Shown here piece after piece: positions 27,112 to 35,838 of a stretch of DNA of 64,000 nucleotides. The stretch lies in NCBI RefSeq assembly GCF_029223525.1, contig NZ_JARHTQ010000026.1:43754-107753 (forward strand), given 5' to 3'. The position numbers and the translations under genes were made by a program. Position 1 is the stretch's first letter. Each line of letters starts with the position of its first letter. Origin of the DNA: Streptantibioticus ferralitis (GTDB lineage Bacteria; Actinomycetota; Actinomycetes; Streptomycetales; Streptomycetaceae). The notes beneath the pieces were generated by a model. It made no database searches, was not told the origin of the DNA, and worked only from the letters and a program-made list of their open reading frames with translations.

Positions 27112-27558
27112 GTGCTGACGATTCACGCCGCGACGGCGCTGCGGCGCACGCTCGACGAGGAGCCGGTGGTGGACGAGGCGGTCGCGGTGTCCGATGACCG
27201 GATCGCCGCGATCGGGCCGCTGGCCGAGTTGGTCGAGCGGTATCCCCAGGCACGGGTGCGGCGCTGGCCGGGCACGCTCGGCCCGGCCCTGGTGCACGAG
27301 GACCGGGTACCGGCCGCCCCCACGCCCAGGGAGCGGATCCACGCGCTGCTGCGGCTGGGGGCGACCGCGGTGCGGGCCGACCGCGTCCCGGACCCGGAAC
27401 TGCGGGTGGCAGCGCGCCGCAGCGGGGTCGCGGTGCTGGAGGCGCCCCGGCCTCCCACCCTCGTTCCGTCCGCCCGAGCGGACCTGGCGGTCTTCGACGA
27501 CGAGGGCACATGCGTGGCGACGGTCCTGGCGGGCCGCGTGATGCACCGGCGGGCGTAG
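27112..27558 (+). CDS. Amidohydrolase-like composite domain without catalytic barrel
   Basis: 148 aa. The ends resemble the two halves of the amidohydrolase/imidazolonepropionase beta-sandwich: MLTIHAATALRRTL with VSDDRIAAIGPLAELVERYP and GTLGPALVHED at the front, and SARADLAVFDDEG with ATVLAGRVMHRR at the back. The TIM barrel that should lie between, with its HxH metal site, is absent; only about 60 residues remain (PTPRERIHALLRLGATAVRA). It follows mqnC by 9 bp. Inference: a reduced relative of aminofutalosine deaminase or imidazolonepropionase kept for a structural or unknown role, unlikely to be an enzyme of the usual type. Confidence 0.65.
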   Translation: MLTIHAATALRRTLDEEPVVDEAVAVSDDRIAAIGPLAELVERYPQARVRRWPGTLGPALVHEDRVPAAPTPRERIHALLRLGATAVRADRVPDPELRVAARRSGVAVLEAPRPPTLVPSARADLAVFDDEGTCVATVLAGRVMHRRA

Positions 27559-27775
27559 GCACTTTCCACCCACCGACCCGCAGCGCAGCAGCCAACGCGG
27601 GCGAACACATCCCCACCCACCCGTTCACATGCGTGTCCCCACCGACCCGCAAGCGCAGCACCCCCGACCCCGAACCAGCCGTGCGCGACGGCCAGATGCG
27701 GACCGGGGCAACGGGGGGAGGGCGGGCAAAAAATCCCCCGTCAACACCCCGTAAAAGCACGCCCATTCGATATCA

Positions 27776-27798
27776 GGATCGCGTCAAGAACGCGATCC
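27776..27798. promoter_or_regulatory. Inverted repeat GGATCGCGT-N5-ACGCGATCC
   Basis: Perfect 9+9 inverted repeat about 85 bases upstream of the membrane-protein gene at 27881. The 27559-27775 stretch before it holds no gene I can support. Confidence 0.45.
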
Positions 27799-27829
27799 GC
27801 CCCGTACCCCACTTGTCAGGGTGATCACC

Positions 27830-27853
27830 GGTGACGGCCGCACGGCCGTCACC
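27830..27853. promoter_or_regulatory. Inverted repeat GGTGACGGCCG-CA-CGGCCGTCACC
   Basis: Perfect 11+11 inverted repeat ending 27 bases before the ATG at 27881, overlapping the likely 5' leader. Could be an operator or a leader hairpin. Confidence 0.5.
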
Positions 27854-27880
27854 AGCTGGTGACGGGGGAGGCGCAGCGCG

Positions 27881-29431
27881 ATGGCAGGGACCATCACGGC
27901 TGGGGGGAAACGTGCTGCCGGAGCACCGGGGCCGCGGGTGCGGGGGGCGGCGAGCGGTGCGGGGGACCCGGCGGGCGCCGCGCCGCCACCGGCATCGACC
28001 TCGGCACCGGACGGGCCGCGCCGCCGGCGACCGCGGCGCGAACGGCACTGGACCGTCCCGGCCGTGCTGCGCGCCGCGTTGACCGGCTGCCTCGCGCTCA
28101 CCCTGGCGCTCGGCGCGCTCTGCGCCGCCATCCCGCTGCACACCAGCGGGAGTTGGTCGAGCATCCAGCAGCGGCTCGCCCCGCAGGTCCGGCACGCCTC
28201 CGGGCTGTATCTGGCGCTCACCGACATGGATGCCGAGACCGCGAACATCCTGGTCTTCGGCGACGCCAAGGACCTCTCCGCGAACCGGGCGCAGGCCGTC
28301 AAGCTCTACGCAAAGGACCGTGACGCGGTCAGCACCGAGCTGCAGGGCGCCACCCGTTCCGCCGGAAACGACGCCTCCGCGCAGGCCGCGCTGGTACAGA
28401 TCCTGGACGGGCTCGGCCAGTACGAGGAACTCGCCTCCCGTGCCACCTCCCTCAACGACCAGGCGAACGCGCTCGCGGGACATCCGGCCCCGGCCGCCCT
28501 CACCGCGTACCGCCAGGCCACCGATCTGATGCGGGAGTCGCTGCTTCCGTCGGCCAACAAGCTGATCGACGCCAACAACACGACCTTCACCGCCACCTAC
28601 GACGACGAGCGCGGGCTGCTGTCCGATCTGCGGTGGGCCGCGCTCGGCCTCGGCGTCCTCACGCTCGCCGCGCTCGTCGCCCTGCAACTGTTCATCACCC
28701 GGCGGTTCCGCCGGGTGATCAATCCGGCGCTGGCCGCCGCGACCCTGCTGTGCGTGACCGTCATCGGCACGGTCGTCACCATGGCGGGGGACGAGCAGCA
28801 GCAGCTGGGTGTCGCCCGGCATGACGCCTTCGACTCGGTCGTGGCGCTGTCCGCGGCCCGCGCGGTGGGCTATGACGCGAACGCCGACGAGAGCCGCAAC
28901 CTGCTGGACCCGCAGCGGTCCGGCGACTACTCGGACGCCTTCTTCGAGAAGTCCCAGAAGATCGCGGACATCGACGGTTCCAGCCTGCAGACGTACTCCT
29001 CCGACATCGCCTCGGCGCAGCGGGCCTATCTCGCCGACCACAACGACGTGCGCTTCACCGGCTACCTGGGCACCGAGTTCCGCAACATCACGTTCCCCGG
29101 TGAGCGCTCCGCCGCCGAGCGCGCGCTGTCCGCGTGGGTGGGCTACGAGCGCGCCGACCACACCACCCGCGGCTATGCCACCGACGGACGGCTGGACCAG
29201 GCCATCCGGTTCAACACCAGCTGGGACAAGGGCGGTTCCAACTACACGTTCCAGCAGTGGGACGACGCCATGAAGGACGACATCGCGATCAACGACCGCG
29301 CCTTCGGCGCCGCGGTGTCGAACGGCCGGTCGGAGCTCGACTCGGCGCTGGTCCTCGTCGTCGCGGGGACGGCGCTGGCCCTGGGGCTGGCGGTCCTGGG
29401 CGTACGGCTGCGGCTGCGCGAGTTCAGCTGA
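27881..29431 (+). CDS. Integral membrane protein with two extracellular helical domains
   Basis: 516 aa. Disordered basic cytosolic N-terminus (1-57), helix about 62-82, a helical extracellular domain (about 85-250), two close helices near 250-272 and 282-302, a second extracellular domain (about 303-480) and a final helix near 485-505. Both outer domains are helical and Ala/Asp-rich, like four-helix sensor modules of chemoreceptors and histidine kinases, but there is no HAMP, kinase or signalling output. Strong GGGGGAGG ribosome site. Two perfect inverted repeats precede it. Function unknown. Confidence 0.75.
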   Translation: MAGTITAGGKRAAGAPGPRVRGAASGAGDPAGAAPPPASTSAPDGPRRRRPRRERHWTVPAVLRAALTGCLALTLALGALCAAIPLHTSGSWSSIQQRLAPQVRHASGLYLALTDMDAETANILVFGDAKDLSANRAQAVKLYAKDRDAVSTELQGATRSAGNDASAQAALVQILDGLGQYEELASRATSLNDQANALAGHPAPAALTAYRQATDLMRESLLPSANKLIDANNTTFTATYDDERGLLSDLRWAALGLGVLTLAALVALQLFITRRFRRVINPALAAATLLCVTVIGTVVTMAGDEQQQLGVARHDAFDSVVALSAARAVGYDANADESRNLLDPQRSGDYSDAFFEKSQKIADIDGSSLQTYSSDIASAQRAYLADHNDVRFTGYLGTEFRNITFPGERSAAERALSAWVGYERADHTTRGYATDGRLDQAIRFNTSWDKGGSNYTFQQWDDAMKDDIAINDRAFGAAVSNGRSELDSALVLVVAGTALALGLAVLGVRLRLREFS

Positions 29432-29482
29432 CCCGCCCGACCCGGACATCGGGCACCGCCCCGGTCCGTGGACAATGGCACG

Positions 29483-30175
29483 GTGACCCGAGCCTCCCTG
29501 GACAAGCAGCCGTCGGAAGTCGCGTCGATGTTCGACGACGTGGCGGCCAAGTACGACCTGACCAACGACGTGCTGTCCCTCGGGCAGGCCCGGCTGTGGC
29601 GCAAGGCCGTCGCCCGCGCCGTCGACGCCCGTCCGGGCGACCGGGTCCTCGACCTCGCGGCCGGCACCGGCACCTCCTCGCTGCCGTTCGCCGAGGCGGG
29701 CGCCCAGGTCGTGCCCTGCGACTTCTCGCTCGGCATGCTGCGCGAGGGCAAGAAGCGCCATCCGCGGCTGCCGCTGACCGCGGGCGACGCCACTCGACTG
29801 CCGTTCAGGGACGACACCTTCGACGCGGTCACCATCTCCTTCGGCCTGCGCAACGTCCAGGACAACGCCACGGCCCTCGCCGAGATGCTGCGGGTGACGC
29901 GGCCCGGCGGCCGGGTGGTGATCTGCGAGTTCAGCCACCCGACGTGGGCGCCGTTCCGTACGGTCTACACCGAGTACCTGATGCGCGCCCTGCCGCCGGT
30001 CGCCACCGCGATCAGCAGCAACCCGGACGCGTACGTCTATCTCGCCGAGTCCATCCGCGCCTGGCCCGACCAGCCGGGCCTCGCCGCCCGGCTGCGCACG
30101 GCGGGCTGGTCACGGGTCGCCTGGCGCAATCTGACCGGCGGCGTGGTGGCACTGCACCGGGCCTTCAAGCCGTAG
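29483..30175 (+). CDS. menG: Demethylmenaquinone methyltransferase
   Basis: 230 aa UbiE/MenG family. N-terminal [20 protein letters not shown] is the family signature, followed by SAM motif [16 protein letters not shown] (about 56-71), [16 protein letters not shown] and [14 protein letters not shown]. Role: methylates C2 of the ring as the last core step to menaquinone. Start: GTG 29483, giving [10 protein letters not shown]; a GTG at 29468 is in frame but less typical. No clear ribosome site. The quinone-tail reductase follows 147 bp downstream. Confidence 0.94.
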   Translation: MTRASLDKQPSEVASMFDDVAAKYDLTNDVLSLGQARLWRKAVARAVDARPGDRVLDLAAGTGTSSLPFAEAGAQVVPCDFSLGMLREGKKRHPRLPLTAGDATRLPFRDDTFDAVTISFGLRNVQDNATALAEMLRVTRPGGRVVICEFSHPTWAPFRTVYTEYLMRALPPVATAISSNPDAYVYLAESIRAWPDQPGLAARLRTAGWSRVAWRNLTGGVVALHRAFKP

Positions 30176-30322
30176 CGATCGGGCCCGCGAACCGCGGCGG
30201 TTCGGCGGATTCCGGCGCCGAGGGCCCTGAAGGGCCGCGCGCCGGGCCCTGAATAGACTGACCGGTGTCCAGTGACCGGCCAGCCCGGCACGCAGCAACC
30301 GAGTCTTCGGGAGATACCGACC

Positions 30323-31612
30323 GTGACCGAGACGCCCGTGGCCTCCGAGCACCGTGCTGATGTGATCGTGGTCGGCGCCGGTCCGGCCGGTTCGACCACC
30401 GCGTACCACCTCGCCAAGTCCGGTCTGGACGTACTGCTGTTGGAGAAGACCGCCTTCCCGCGCGAGAAGGTGTGCGGCGACGGGCTCACCCCCAGGGCCG
30501 TCAAGCAGCTCGTCGGCATGGGCATCGACATCTCCGAGGAAGCGGGCTGGCTGCGCAACAAGGGCCTGCGGATCATCGGCGGCGGGGTGCGCATGCAGCT
30601 CGACTGGCCGGACCTGGCGTCGTTCCCGAACTACGGTCTGGTCCGCAAGCGCGATGACTTCGACGAGCAACTCGCCCGGCAGGCGGAGAAGGCCGGTGCG
30701 CGGCTGTACGAGCGCTGCAACGTCGGAGCGCCGGTCATCGACGGCCGTACCGGCCGGATCGCCGGGGTCGAGGCCAAGCTCGGCGAGGAGAAGACGCCGG
30801 TCACCTTCCACGCCCCGCTGGTCGTCGCCGCCGACGGCAACTCCACCCGGCTCTCCCTCGCCATGGGCCTGCACCGCCGCGAGGACCGCCCGATGGGCGT
30901 CGCGGTCCGTACCTACTTCACCAGCCCCCGGCACGACGACGACTACCTGGAGTCCTGGCTTGAGCTGTGGGACCGGCGCGGCCCGCAGGACCGCCTGCTG
31001 CCCGGTTACGGCTGGATCTTCGGCATGGGCGACGGTACGAGCAACGTCGGCCTCGGTGTCCTGAACACCTCGGCCGCGTTCAAGGAGTTGGACTGGCGCG
31101 AGGTGCTGAAGGCGTGGTGCGCCTCGATGCCGGAGGACTGGGGATACACCCCGGAGAACATGACCGGCCCGATCCGCGGTGCGGCGCTGCCCATGGCCTT
31201 CAACCGCCAGCCGCACTACACGCGCGGACTGCTGCTGGTCGGCGACGCGGGCGGTCTGGTCAACCCGTTCAACGGCGAGGGCATCGCCTACGCGATGGAG
31301 TCCGGCCAGATCGCGGCCGACGTCATTGTCCAGGCGTCAGCGCGGGCCACAACGACCCAGCGTGAGCTGGCCCTTCAGCGCTACCCGCGGGTCCTGAAGG
31401 ACACCTACGGCGGCTACTACTCGCTGGGCCGCGCGTTCGTGAAGCTCATCGGCAACCCGAAGGTCATGAAGCTGGCGGCCCAGCGCGGTCTCACCCACCC
31501 GATGCTGATGCGTTTCACGCTGAAGCTGCTGGCGAACCTGACCGATCCGACCGGCGGCGACGCGATGGACCGGATCATCAACGGGCTGAGCAAGGTCGCT
31601 CCGAGGGCGTGA
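30323..31612 (+). CDS. Geranylgeranyl-reductase-family flavoprotein, MenJ-like
   Basis: 429 aa. N-terminal FAD site VIVVGAGPAGSTTAYHLAKS (about 15-34), the VCGDGLTPRAVKQL segment typical of the family, and a second FAD motif GLLLVGDAGGLVNPFNGEGI near 303. Family knowledge: reduces isoprenoid double bonds; the mycobacterial member MenJ saturates one unit of the menaquinone tail. Its position next to menG, and the saturated menaquinones typical of actinobacteria, make that role likely here. Start: GTG 30323, with GGGAGA 8 bases upstream; a GTG at 30272 is less supported. Confidence 0.88.
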   Translation: MTETPVASEHRADVIVVGAGPAGSTTAYHLAKSGLDVLLLEKTAFPREKVCGDGLTPRAVKQLVGMGIDISEEAGWLRNKGLRIIGGGVRMQLDWPDLASFPNYGLVRKRDDFDEQLARQAEKAGARLYERCNVGAPVIDGRTGRIAGVEAKLGEEKTPVTFHAPLVVAADGNSTRLSLAMGLHRREDRPMGVAVRTYFTSPRHDDDYLESWLELWDRRGPQDRLLPGYGWIFGMGDGTSNVGLGVLNTSAAFKELDWREVLKAWCASMPEDWGYTPENMTGPIRGAALPMAFNRQPHYTRGLLLVGDAGGLVNPFNGEGIAYAMESGQIAADVIVQASARATTTQRELALQRYPRVLKDTYGGYYSLGRAFVKLIGNPKVMKLAAQRGLTHPMLMRFTLKLLANLTDPTGGDAMDRIINGLSKVAPRA

Positions 31613-31667
31613 CGGTCGCCCTCGGGCGGCGCATCCGGCAGCAGCCGGGTCAACGCGGCGAGCGCGC

Positions 31668-31751
31668 CGCGTACCGGGCGTCAGCGGGACGTCCGGCCGC
31701 GACCGCCCCCGGCTGATCCACACCGCGCGGCAGCGTCGCGTACCGGGCGTC
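31668..31751. repeat. 15-bp direct repeat in gene-free stretch 31613-31995
   Basis: CGCGTACCGGGCGTC is found at 31668-31682 and 31737-31751. The surrounding 383 bases between the MenJ-like gene and the DUF4232 gene contain no reading frame with coding character. Confidence 0.6.
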
Positions 31752-31995
31752 GACGGGGGCGTTCGAAGGCGCCGGGAGCGTTCGAACTCATCCACCCTGC
31801 GGTGAAGTGTCCCGGTGCCAACCGGCTTCCGCTACAGGCCCGTAACAGCTACTGACTTTCCCTCCTTCGCGGTGAGAGTGTCGAGTTGTCGAGGTTCCCC
31901 ACACGCTGCCGCTTTTCGGCCGGGATGCGGGACTCGGCACGGCATTGGGTAGGTGCCGTACGGATATGGCTGCCAGACCGTCTGAAGGAGAAACG

Positions 31996-32661
31996 ATGCG
32001 TTCCACGACCGCCCGTCGGCGGATACCCGCCGTCGCGACTCAGGCCGCCGTCCTCGCAGCCGTCGGCGCGCTCGCGCTGACGGCGTGCTCGTCGGGGAAC
32101 GGTTCGTCCAACGCCTCCATCGGCACCGGTTCCGGAACCTCTTCCACCGCCAGCTCCGGCGCCGGCGGTTCCGCCGCGACCGGATCCGGTTCGTCGTCGG
32201 CGCAGGGCTCCCAGACGTCCGCCCAGAACTCCGGTGGCGTCCACGCCTGCACCACCGGCCAGCTGAAGGCCGCCCAGACCAACCAGAGCGTCGGCGCGGG
32301 CCAGTACTACTCCACGTTGGTCTTCACCAACGTCTCCGGCACGACCTGCACGCTGACCGGCTTCCCCGGCGTCTCCTACGTCAAGGAAGGCGGCGTCCAG
32401 TCCGGCAACCCCGCGGCCCGCACCGGCGACCACGTCGGCACGGTCACCCTGCGCGCCCACGGCGGCAGGGCGAGCGCCGTGCTGCACGACAGCAACGGCG
32501 TGGGCGGCTACGACCCCGACCAGTGCCAGCTCTCACCCGCGCAGGGCCTGCGGGTCTACCCCCCGAACCAGAAGGCGGCCCTGTTCATCCCGTGGCAGCA
32601 CGACCACTGCGCGGGTCTGAGCATCCACCCGCTGACCATCGGCCCGGTCACGGCGGGCTAG
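31996..32661 (+). CDS. DUF4232 lipoprotein
   Basis: 221 aa. Signal peptide with lipobox LTAC (Cys31), a Ser/Gly/Thr-rich spacer to about 80, then a beta-rich domain with paired cysteines (HACTTGQLKAAQTN, TTCTLTGFPGVSYVKE, DQCQLSP, DHCAGLSIHP). This is the DUF4232 pattern, common in Streptomyces surface proteins of unknown role. Start: ATG behind a strong AAGGAG site; the frame reaches further upstream without support. A 14-bp stem terminator follows and isolates it from the NlpC/P60 gene. Confidence 0.85.
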   Translation: MRSTTARRRIPAVATQAAVLAAVGALALTACSSGNGSSNASIGTGSGTSSTASSGAGGSAATGSGSSSAQGSQTSAQNSGGVHACTTGQLKAAQTNQSVGAGQYYSTLVFTNVSGTTCTLTGFPGVSYVKEGGVQSGNPAARTGDHVGTVTLRAHGGRASAVLHDSNGVGGYDPDQCQLSPAQGLRVYPPNQKAALFIPWQHDHCAGLSIHPLTIGPVTAG

Positions 32662-32678
32662 CCACCATCCGACGGCCA

Positions 32679-32710
32679 AGGGCCGCTGACCCACCGGGGT
32701 CAGCGGCCCT
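32679..32710. terminator. Bidirectional terminator hairpin
   Basis: Perfect 14-bp stem AGGGCCGCTGACCC with its complement and a 4-nt loop between convergent genes. Confidence 0.8.
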
Positions 32711-32733
32711 CACGCGTTGTGGACGCCTCGCCG

Positions 32734-33552
32734 TCAGGCGACGCGGACCGCGCCGGTCGGCTGGTCGTACGACATCGAGTGCTCGACGACACCGGTGCTC
32801 GGGTTCTGGGCGCCGATGAAGTTTCCATTGCCGACGTAGACGGCAACGTGGTAGGCGCTGCCCGCGCTGCCCCAGTAGAGGATGTCGCCGGGCTGGAGGT
32901 TGCTGAGGGAGACCTGGGTGCCCGCGGTCGACTGGTCCTGGGAGACGCGGGGGAGGTCGACACCGATGGTGCGGAACGCGGCCTGGACGAGGCCGGAGCA
33001 GTCATAGGCGTTGGGGCCGGTGGAGCCCATCACGTACGCCTTGCCGAGCTGTGCCTGAAGGAAGCTCAGGACGCTGGAGACGCTGCCGCTGGCCGACGAG
33101 GCCACGGAGGAACCGGACGAGCTGGCCGAGACGGAGAGCGACGCGCGCTGGGCGCTGCGGGAGGCGGCCTGCTGGGCGGCCTGGCGCTCGGCAGCGGCCT
33201 TGGCCTCGGCGGCCTTCTTGTCGTCGGCGGCCTTGTGCTGCTTGGCGGCCTGGGCGGCGTCCGAGACGGCCTGGTCCTGGGCGGCCTGGAGCTGGTACGT
33301 CACGACGGCCTGAGCGGTGGCGTCGGCGGCACGCAGCTGGGAGAGGTCGAGGGTCTGGGTGACCTCGTTGGGCGTCTGGTCGCTCGGGCTGCTGGCCTGC
33401 GCGGGGGAAGCGGCGCCGGTGAGGGCGACGGCTCCGATCACGCCACCGGCAACTCCGGCGCGTTTGACCCAGTTTGGCGGCGTATGTCGGGCATGCCGAC
33501 GGCTGCGTATCTGGGTATCGGACTGCGGGGCGCGGGTCTGCGTTGAGGACAT
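32734..33552 (-). CDS. NlpC/P60 cell-wall peptidase
   Basis: 272 aa. N-terminal basic region, hydrophobic signal helix (about 31-53), then a long Ala/Gln/Lys-rich helical region (about 70-135, probable coiled coil) and a Ser-rich linker. The C-terminal 110 residues are an NlpC/P60 domain with Cys185 in AYDCSGLVQAAF, His235 in AYHVAVYVGNG and a third polar residue nearby. Role: cleaves peptidoglycan stem peptides outside the cell. I start at ATG 33552; the upstream in-frame ATG at 33609 gives an unnatural N-terminus. Ribosome site weak. The 485-bp region upstream, shared with nuoA, may hold a long leader. Confidence 0.9.
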   Translation of the reverse strand: MSSTQTRAPQSDTQIRSRRHARHTPPNWVKRAGVAGGVIGAVALTGAASPAQASSPSDQTPNEVTQTLDLSQLRAADATAQAVVTYQLQAAQDQAVSDAAQAAKQHKAADDKKAAEAKAAAERQAAQQAASRSAQRASLSVSASSSGSSVASSASGSVSSVLSFLQAQLGKAYVMGSTGPNAYDCSGLVQAAFRTIGVDLPRVSQDQSTAGTQVSLSNLQPGDILYWGSAGSAYHVAVYVGNGNFIGAQNPSTGVVEHSMSYDQPTGAVRVA

Positions 33553-33707
33553 GGCCAATATGGCTATCAGGAATTCTTGGTTGCGTACAAAAAACGTAAG
33601 GTACGCCACAGTTTCCCGTTGGGCGGCGGCTATGTCGGATTTTTGATCTTGCGTTGGGCTTTCCGGAGGCTTCGACTCCGTTCGCTCGTGCTCGCGTTCA
33701 CAACCGC

Positions 33708-33730
33708 ACGAACCCGAAGTTCGGGCTCGT
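33708..33730. promoter_or_regulatory. Inverted repeat around CCCGAA-G-TTCGGG
   Basis: ACGA-A-CCCGAA, G, TTCGGG-C-TCGT: an almost perfect 23-bp palindrome with one mismatched pair, in the NlpC/P60-nuoA divergent region. Confidence 0.4.
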
Positions 33731-33855
33731 CAGCACGGCGTGTCCCGGTTCACCCGTCGGCGCACCCGGGTCAACGCCCCTTTTGCGCTATACCACGTAC
33801 GATCCGCACCGCCAACTTTGCCTCGAACTCGGTGGCTTGATAATGCGACAGGCGT

Positions 33856-33901
33856 GGGTGACCTGCGGTTACCCCTGCGGGCGTCACCCCTGGTGATCAC
33901 C
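33856..33901. promoter_or_regulatory. Cluster of GTGAC/GTCAC and GGTGATCACC repeats
   Basis: GGGTGAC (33856-33862) pairs with GTCACCC (33883-33889), followed by the perfect 10-bp palindrome GGTGATCACC (33892-33901). Possible binding sites in the divergent NlpC/P60-nuoA region. Confidence 0.35.
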
Positions 33902-34016
33902 TGGACGCTTCACGTATGAAGATCGCCACCCGTTCCACCCCATGATCCTTCATCAGGTGGTGGAGATCACAAAGCTGTTGGCGTACCCCGTGTCGCAGAT
34001 CACAGACCGACGGGCA

Positions 34017-34022
34017 TAGGAT
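34017..34022 (+). promoter_or_regulatory. Candidate -10 box of the nuo operon
   Basis: TAGGAT, with only a poor -35 match about 18 bases upstream. Start of transcription would fall near 34029, just before the Rex site. Confidence 0.35.
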
Positions 34023-34038
34023 GCAGGCGGTTCGGGCT

Positions 34039-34054
34039 TGTGAACTGCCTCACA
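34039..34054. promoter_or_regulatory. Rex operator upstream of nuoA
   Basis: TGTGAACTGCCTCACA matches the Rex consensus TGTGAACNNNTTCACA at all specified positions but one. Rex is a redox sensor that reads NADH/NAD and is known to repress respiratory genes including nuo in Streptomyces. The site lies 46 bases before the nuoA start, downstream of the proposed -10. Confidence 0.75.
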
Positions 34055-34099
34055 TAGGAACGATCTGTCAGTCAACGTCGACTGGAAGGAGCGAGGGCG

Positions 34100-34459
34100 G
34101 TGAACACCTACGTCCCCATCCTCGTGCTCGGAGCCCTTGCGGCGGGGTTCGCGATCTTCTCCGTGGATATGGCCAGGCGCACCGGGCCGAAGAGGTACAA
34201 CCGGGCGAAACTGGATGCCTATGAGTGCGGCATCGAGCCGACACCGCAGCCGGCCGGAGGCGGACGCTTCCCGATCAAGTACTACCTGACGGCGATGCTG
34301 TTCATCGTCTTCGACATCGAGATCGTCTTCCTCTACCCCTGGGCGGTCAGCTTCGACGCCCTCGGGCTGTTCGGACTCGTCGAAATGCTGCTGTTCGTCC
34401 TCACCGTCTTCGTTGCCTACGCCTATGTATGGCGGCGCGGAGGCCTGGAATGGGACTGA
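34100..34459 (+). CDS. nuoA: NADH-quinone oxidoreductase subunit A
   Basis: 119 aa, three membrane helices. The conserved loop KLDAYECGIEPTPQP between helices 1 and 2 is near the quinone site, followed by FPIKYYLTAMLFIVFDIEIV. Part of the membrane arm at the junction with the peripheral arm. GTG start behind GGAAGGAG. First gene of the complete nuoA-N operon, downstream of a Rex operator. Confidence 0.96.
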   Translation: MNTYVPILVLGALAAGFAIFSVDMARRTGPKRYNRAKLDAYECGIEPTPQPAGGGRFPIKYYLTAMLFIVFDIEIVFLYPWAVSFDALGLFGLVEMLLFVLTVFVAYAYVWRRGGLEWD

Positions 34460-34513
34460 GCGGCCGAGTCACAATGGATGCGAACCCGGGCATTTAGGAC
34501 AGGGGCAAACGCT

Positions 34514-35068
34514 ATGGGTATCGAGGAGAAGCTGCCGAGCGGCTTTCTGCTCACGACCGTCGAGCAAGCCGCGGGCTGGGTGCGCAAGGCGTCGGTCTTT
34601 CCGGCGACGTTCGGTCTGGCCTGCTGCGCGATCGAGATGATGACCACCGGAGCGGGCCGCTACGACATGGCCAGGTTCGGGATGGAGGTCTTCCGCGGCT
34701 CGCCTCGGCAGGCGGACCTCATGATCGTGGCCGGGCGGGTCAGCCAGAAGATGGCCCCGGTGCTGCGCCAGGTCTACGACCAGATGCCGAACCCCAAGTG
34801 GGTCATCTCCATGGGTGTCTGCGCCTCCAGCGGCGGGATGTTCAACAACTACGCGATCGTCCAGGGCGTCGACCACATCGTCCCCGTCGACATCTACCTC
34901 CCCGGCTGCCCGCCGCGGCCCGAGATGCTGCTCGACGCGATCATCAAGCTGCACCGGAAGATCCAGAACGAGAAGCTCGGCGTGAACCGCGAGCAGGAGG
35001 AGCGGCTGGCGGAGGAAGCGGCGCTCAAGGCGGTCCCGACGATCGAGATGAAGGGGCTGCTGCGGTGA
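34514..35068 (+). CDS. nuoB: NADH-quinone oxidoreductase subunit B
   Basis: 184 aa. Holds the terminal 4Fe-4S cluster N2; ligands are Cys37, Cys38 (LACCAIEMM), Cys103 (GVCASSGG) and Cys132 (PGCPPRPE), all present. It passes electrons to quinone at the NuoB/NuoD interface. The ATG at 34514 is preferred because AGGGG lies upstream; the frame extends back to 34478. The C-terminal 30 residues are a charged extension ([20 protein letters not shown]). TGA overlaps the nuoC GTG. Confidence 0.96.
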   Translation: MGIEEKLPSGFLLTTVEQAAGWVRKASVFPATFGLACCAIEMMTTGAGRYDMARFGMEVFRGSPRQADLMIVAGRVSQKMAPVLRQVYDQMPNPKWVISMGVCASSGGMFNNYAIVQGVDHIVPVDIYLPGCPPRPEMLLDAIIKLHRKIQNEKLGVNREQEERLAEEAALKAVPTIEMKGLLR

Positions 35069-35838
35069 GCGACTCCCACGCCAACGACGCCGGCGACGGC
35101 GTCCAGCCCGGTGCGAACGGCGTCAACCCCGACAAGGACGTGAACGCCGCCAACCTCCCCGGCCAGCGAGGCGACCACGGCGAGCCGGTCCGGGTCCAGC
35201 GGGGCATGTTCGGCGCCAACAACGGTGGGGATACGTCCGGTTACGCTGGGCTCGTACGGCCGGTGCGGATGCCCGCGGCGTCGTCCCGGCCCTACGGAGG
35301 CGACTTCGACGAGATCGCCGACGAACTGGAAGGCGCCCTGGAGGAGCAGGGGCTGGTCCCGGAGAACGCGATCGAGAAGACGGTCGTCGACCGGGGCGAG
35401 ATCACCTTCCATATCGCCCGTGAGCAGCTGCCCCGGGTGGCCAGGACGCTGCGCGACGACCCCGCGCTGCGCTTCGAGCTGTGTACGGGGGTGAGCGGTG
35501 TCCACTTCCCCGGCGACAAGGGCCGCGAACTGCACGCCGTCTACCATCTGCGATCGATCACTCACAACCGGTTGATCCGGCTTGAGGTCAGCGTGCCCGA
35601 CAGCGATCCGCGTCTGCCGTCGATCGTCTCGGTCTATCCGACCAACGACTGGCACGAGCGCGAGGCCTACGACTTCTTCGGCATCGTCTTCGACGGCCAC
35701 CCGGCGCTCACCCGGATCATGATGCCCGACGACTGGCAGGGCCATCCGCAGCGCAAGGACTACCCGCTCGGCGGCATCCCCGTCGAGTACAAGGGCGCCC
35801 AGATCCCGGCTCCCGACCAGCGGAGGTCGTACTCGTGA
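35065..35838 (+). CDS. nuoC: NADH-quinone oxidoreductase subunit C
   Basis: 257 aa. The first 75 residues are a polar, disordered extension rich in Asn/Asp/Gly not found in shorter homologs. The conserved 30-kDa domain includes [40 protein letters not shown] and the C-terminal [15 protein letters not shown]. Structural subunit that docks NuoB and NuoD. Separate from NuoD, unlike the fused NuoCD of E. coli. GTG start overlaps the nuoB stop and its own stop overlaps nuoD, both by 4 bp. Confidence 0.95.
   Translation: MSDSHANDAGDGVQPGANGVNPDKDVNAANLPGQRGDHGEPVRVQRGMFGANNGGDTSGYAGLVRPVRMPAASSRPYGGDFDEIADELEGALEEQGLVPENAIEKTVVDRGEITFHIAREQLPRVARTLRDDPALRFELCTGVSGVHFPGDKGRELHAVYHLRSITHNRLIRLEVSVPDSDPRLPSIVSVYPTNDWHEREAYDFFGIVFDGHPALTRIMMPDDWQGHPQRKDYPLGGIPVEYKGAQIPAPDQRRSYS

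Noticed and set aside
33660..33700. A tRNA-like T-arm (GGCTTCGACTCC)
   Set aside because: It pairs as a simple hairpin with the wrong loop, and no anticodon or acceptor stem fits around it.
33553..34000. ydaO-type (c-di-AMP) riboswitch before the NlpC/P60 gene
   Set aside because: A GGGTGAACCGG stretch on the minus strand recalls its core, but the required downstream CCGTCAGCTAACC-like block is missing.
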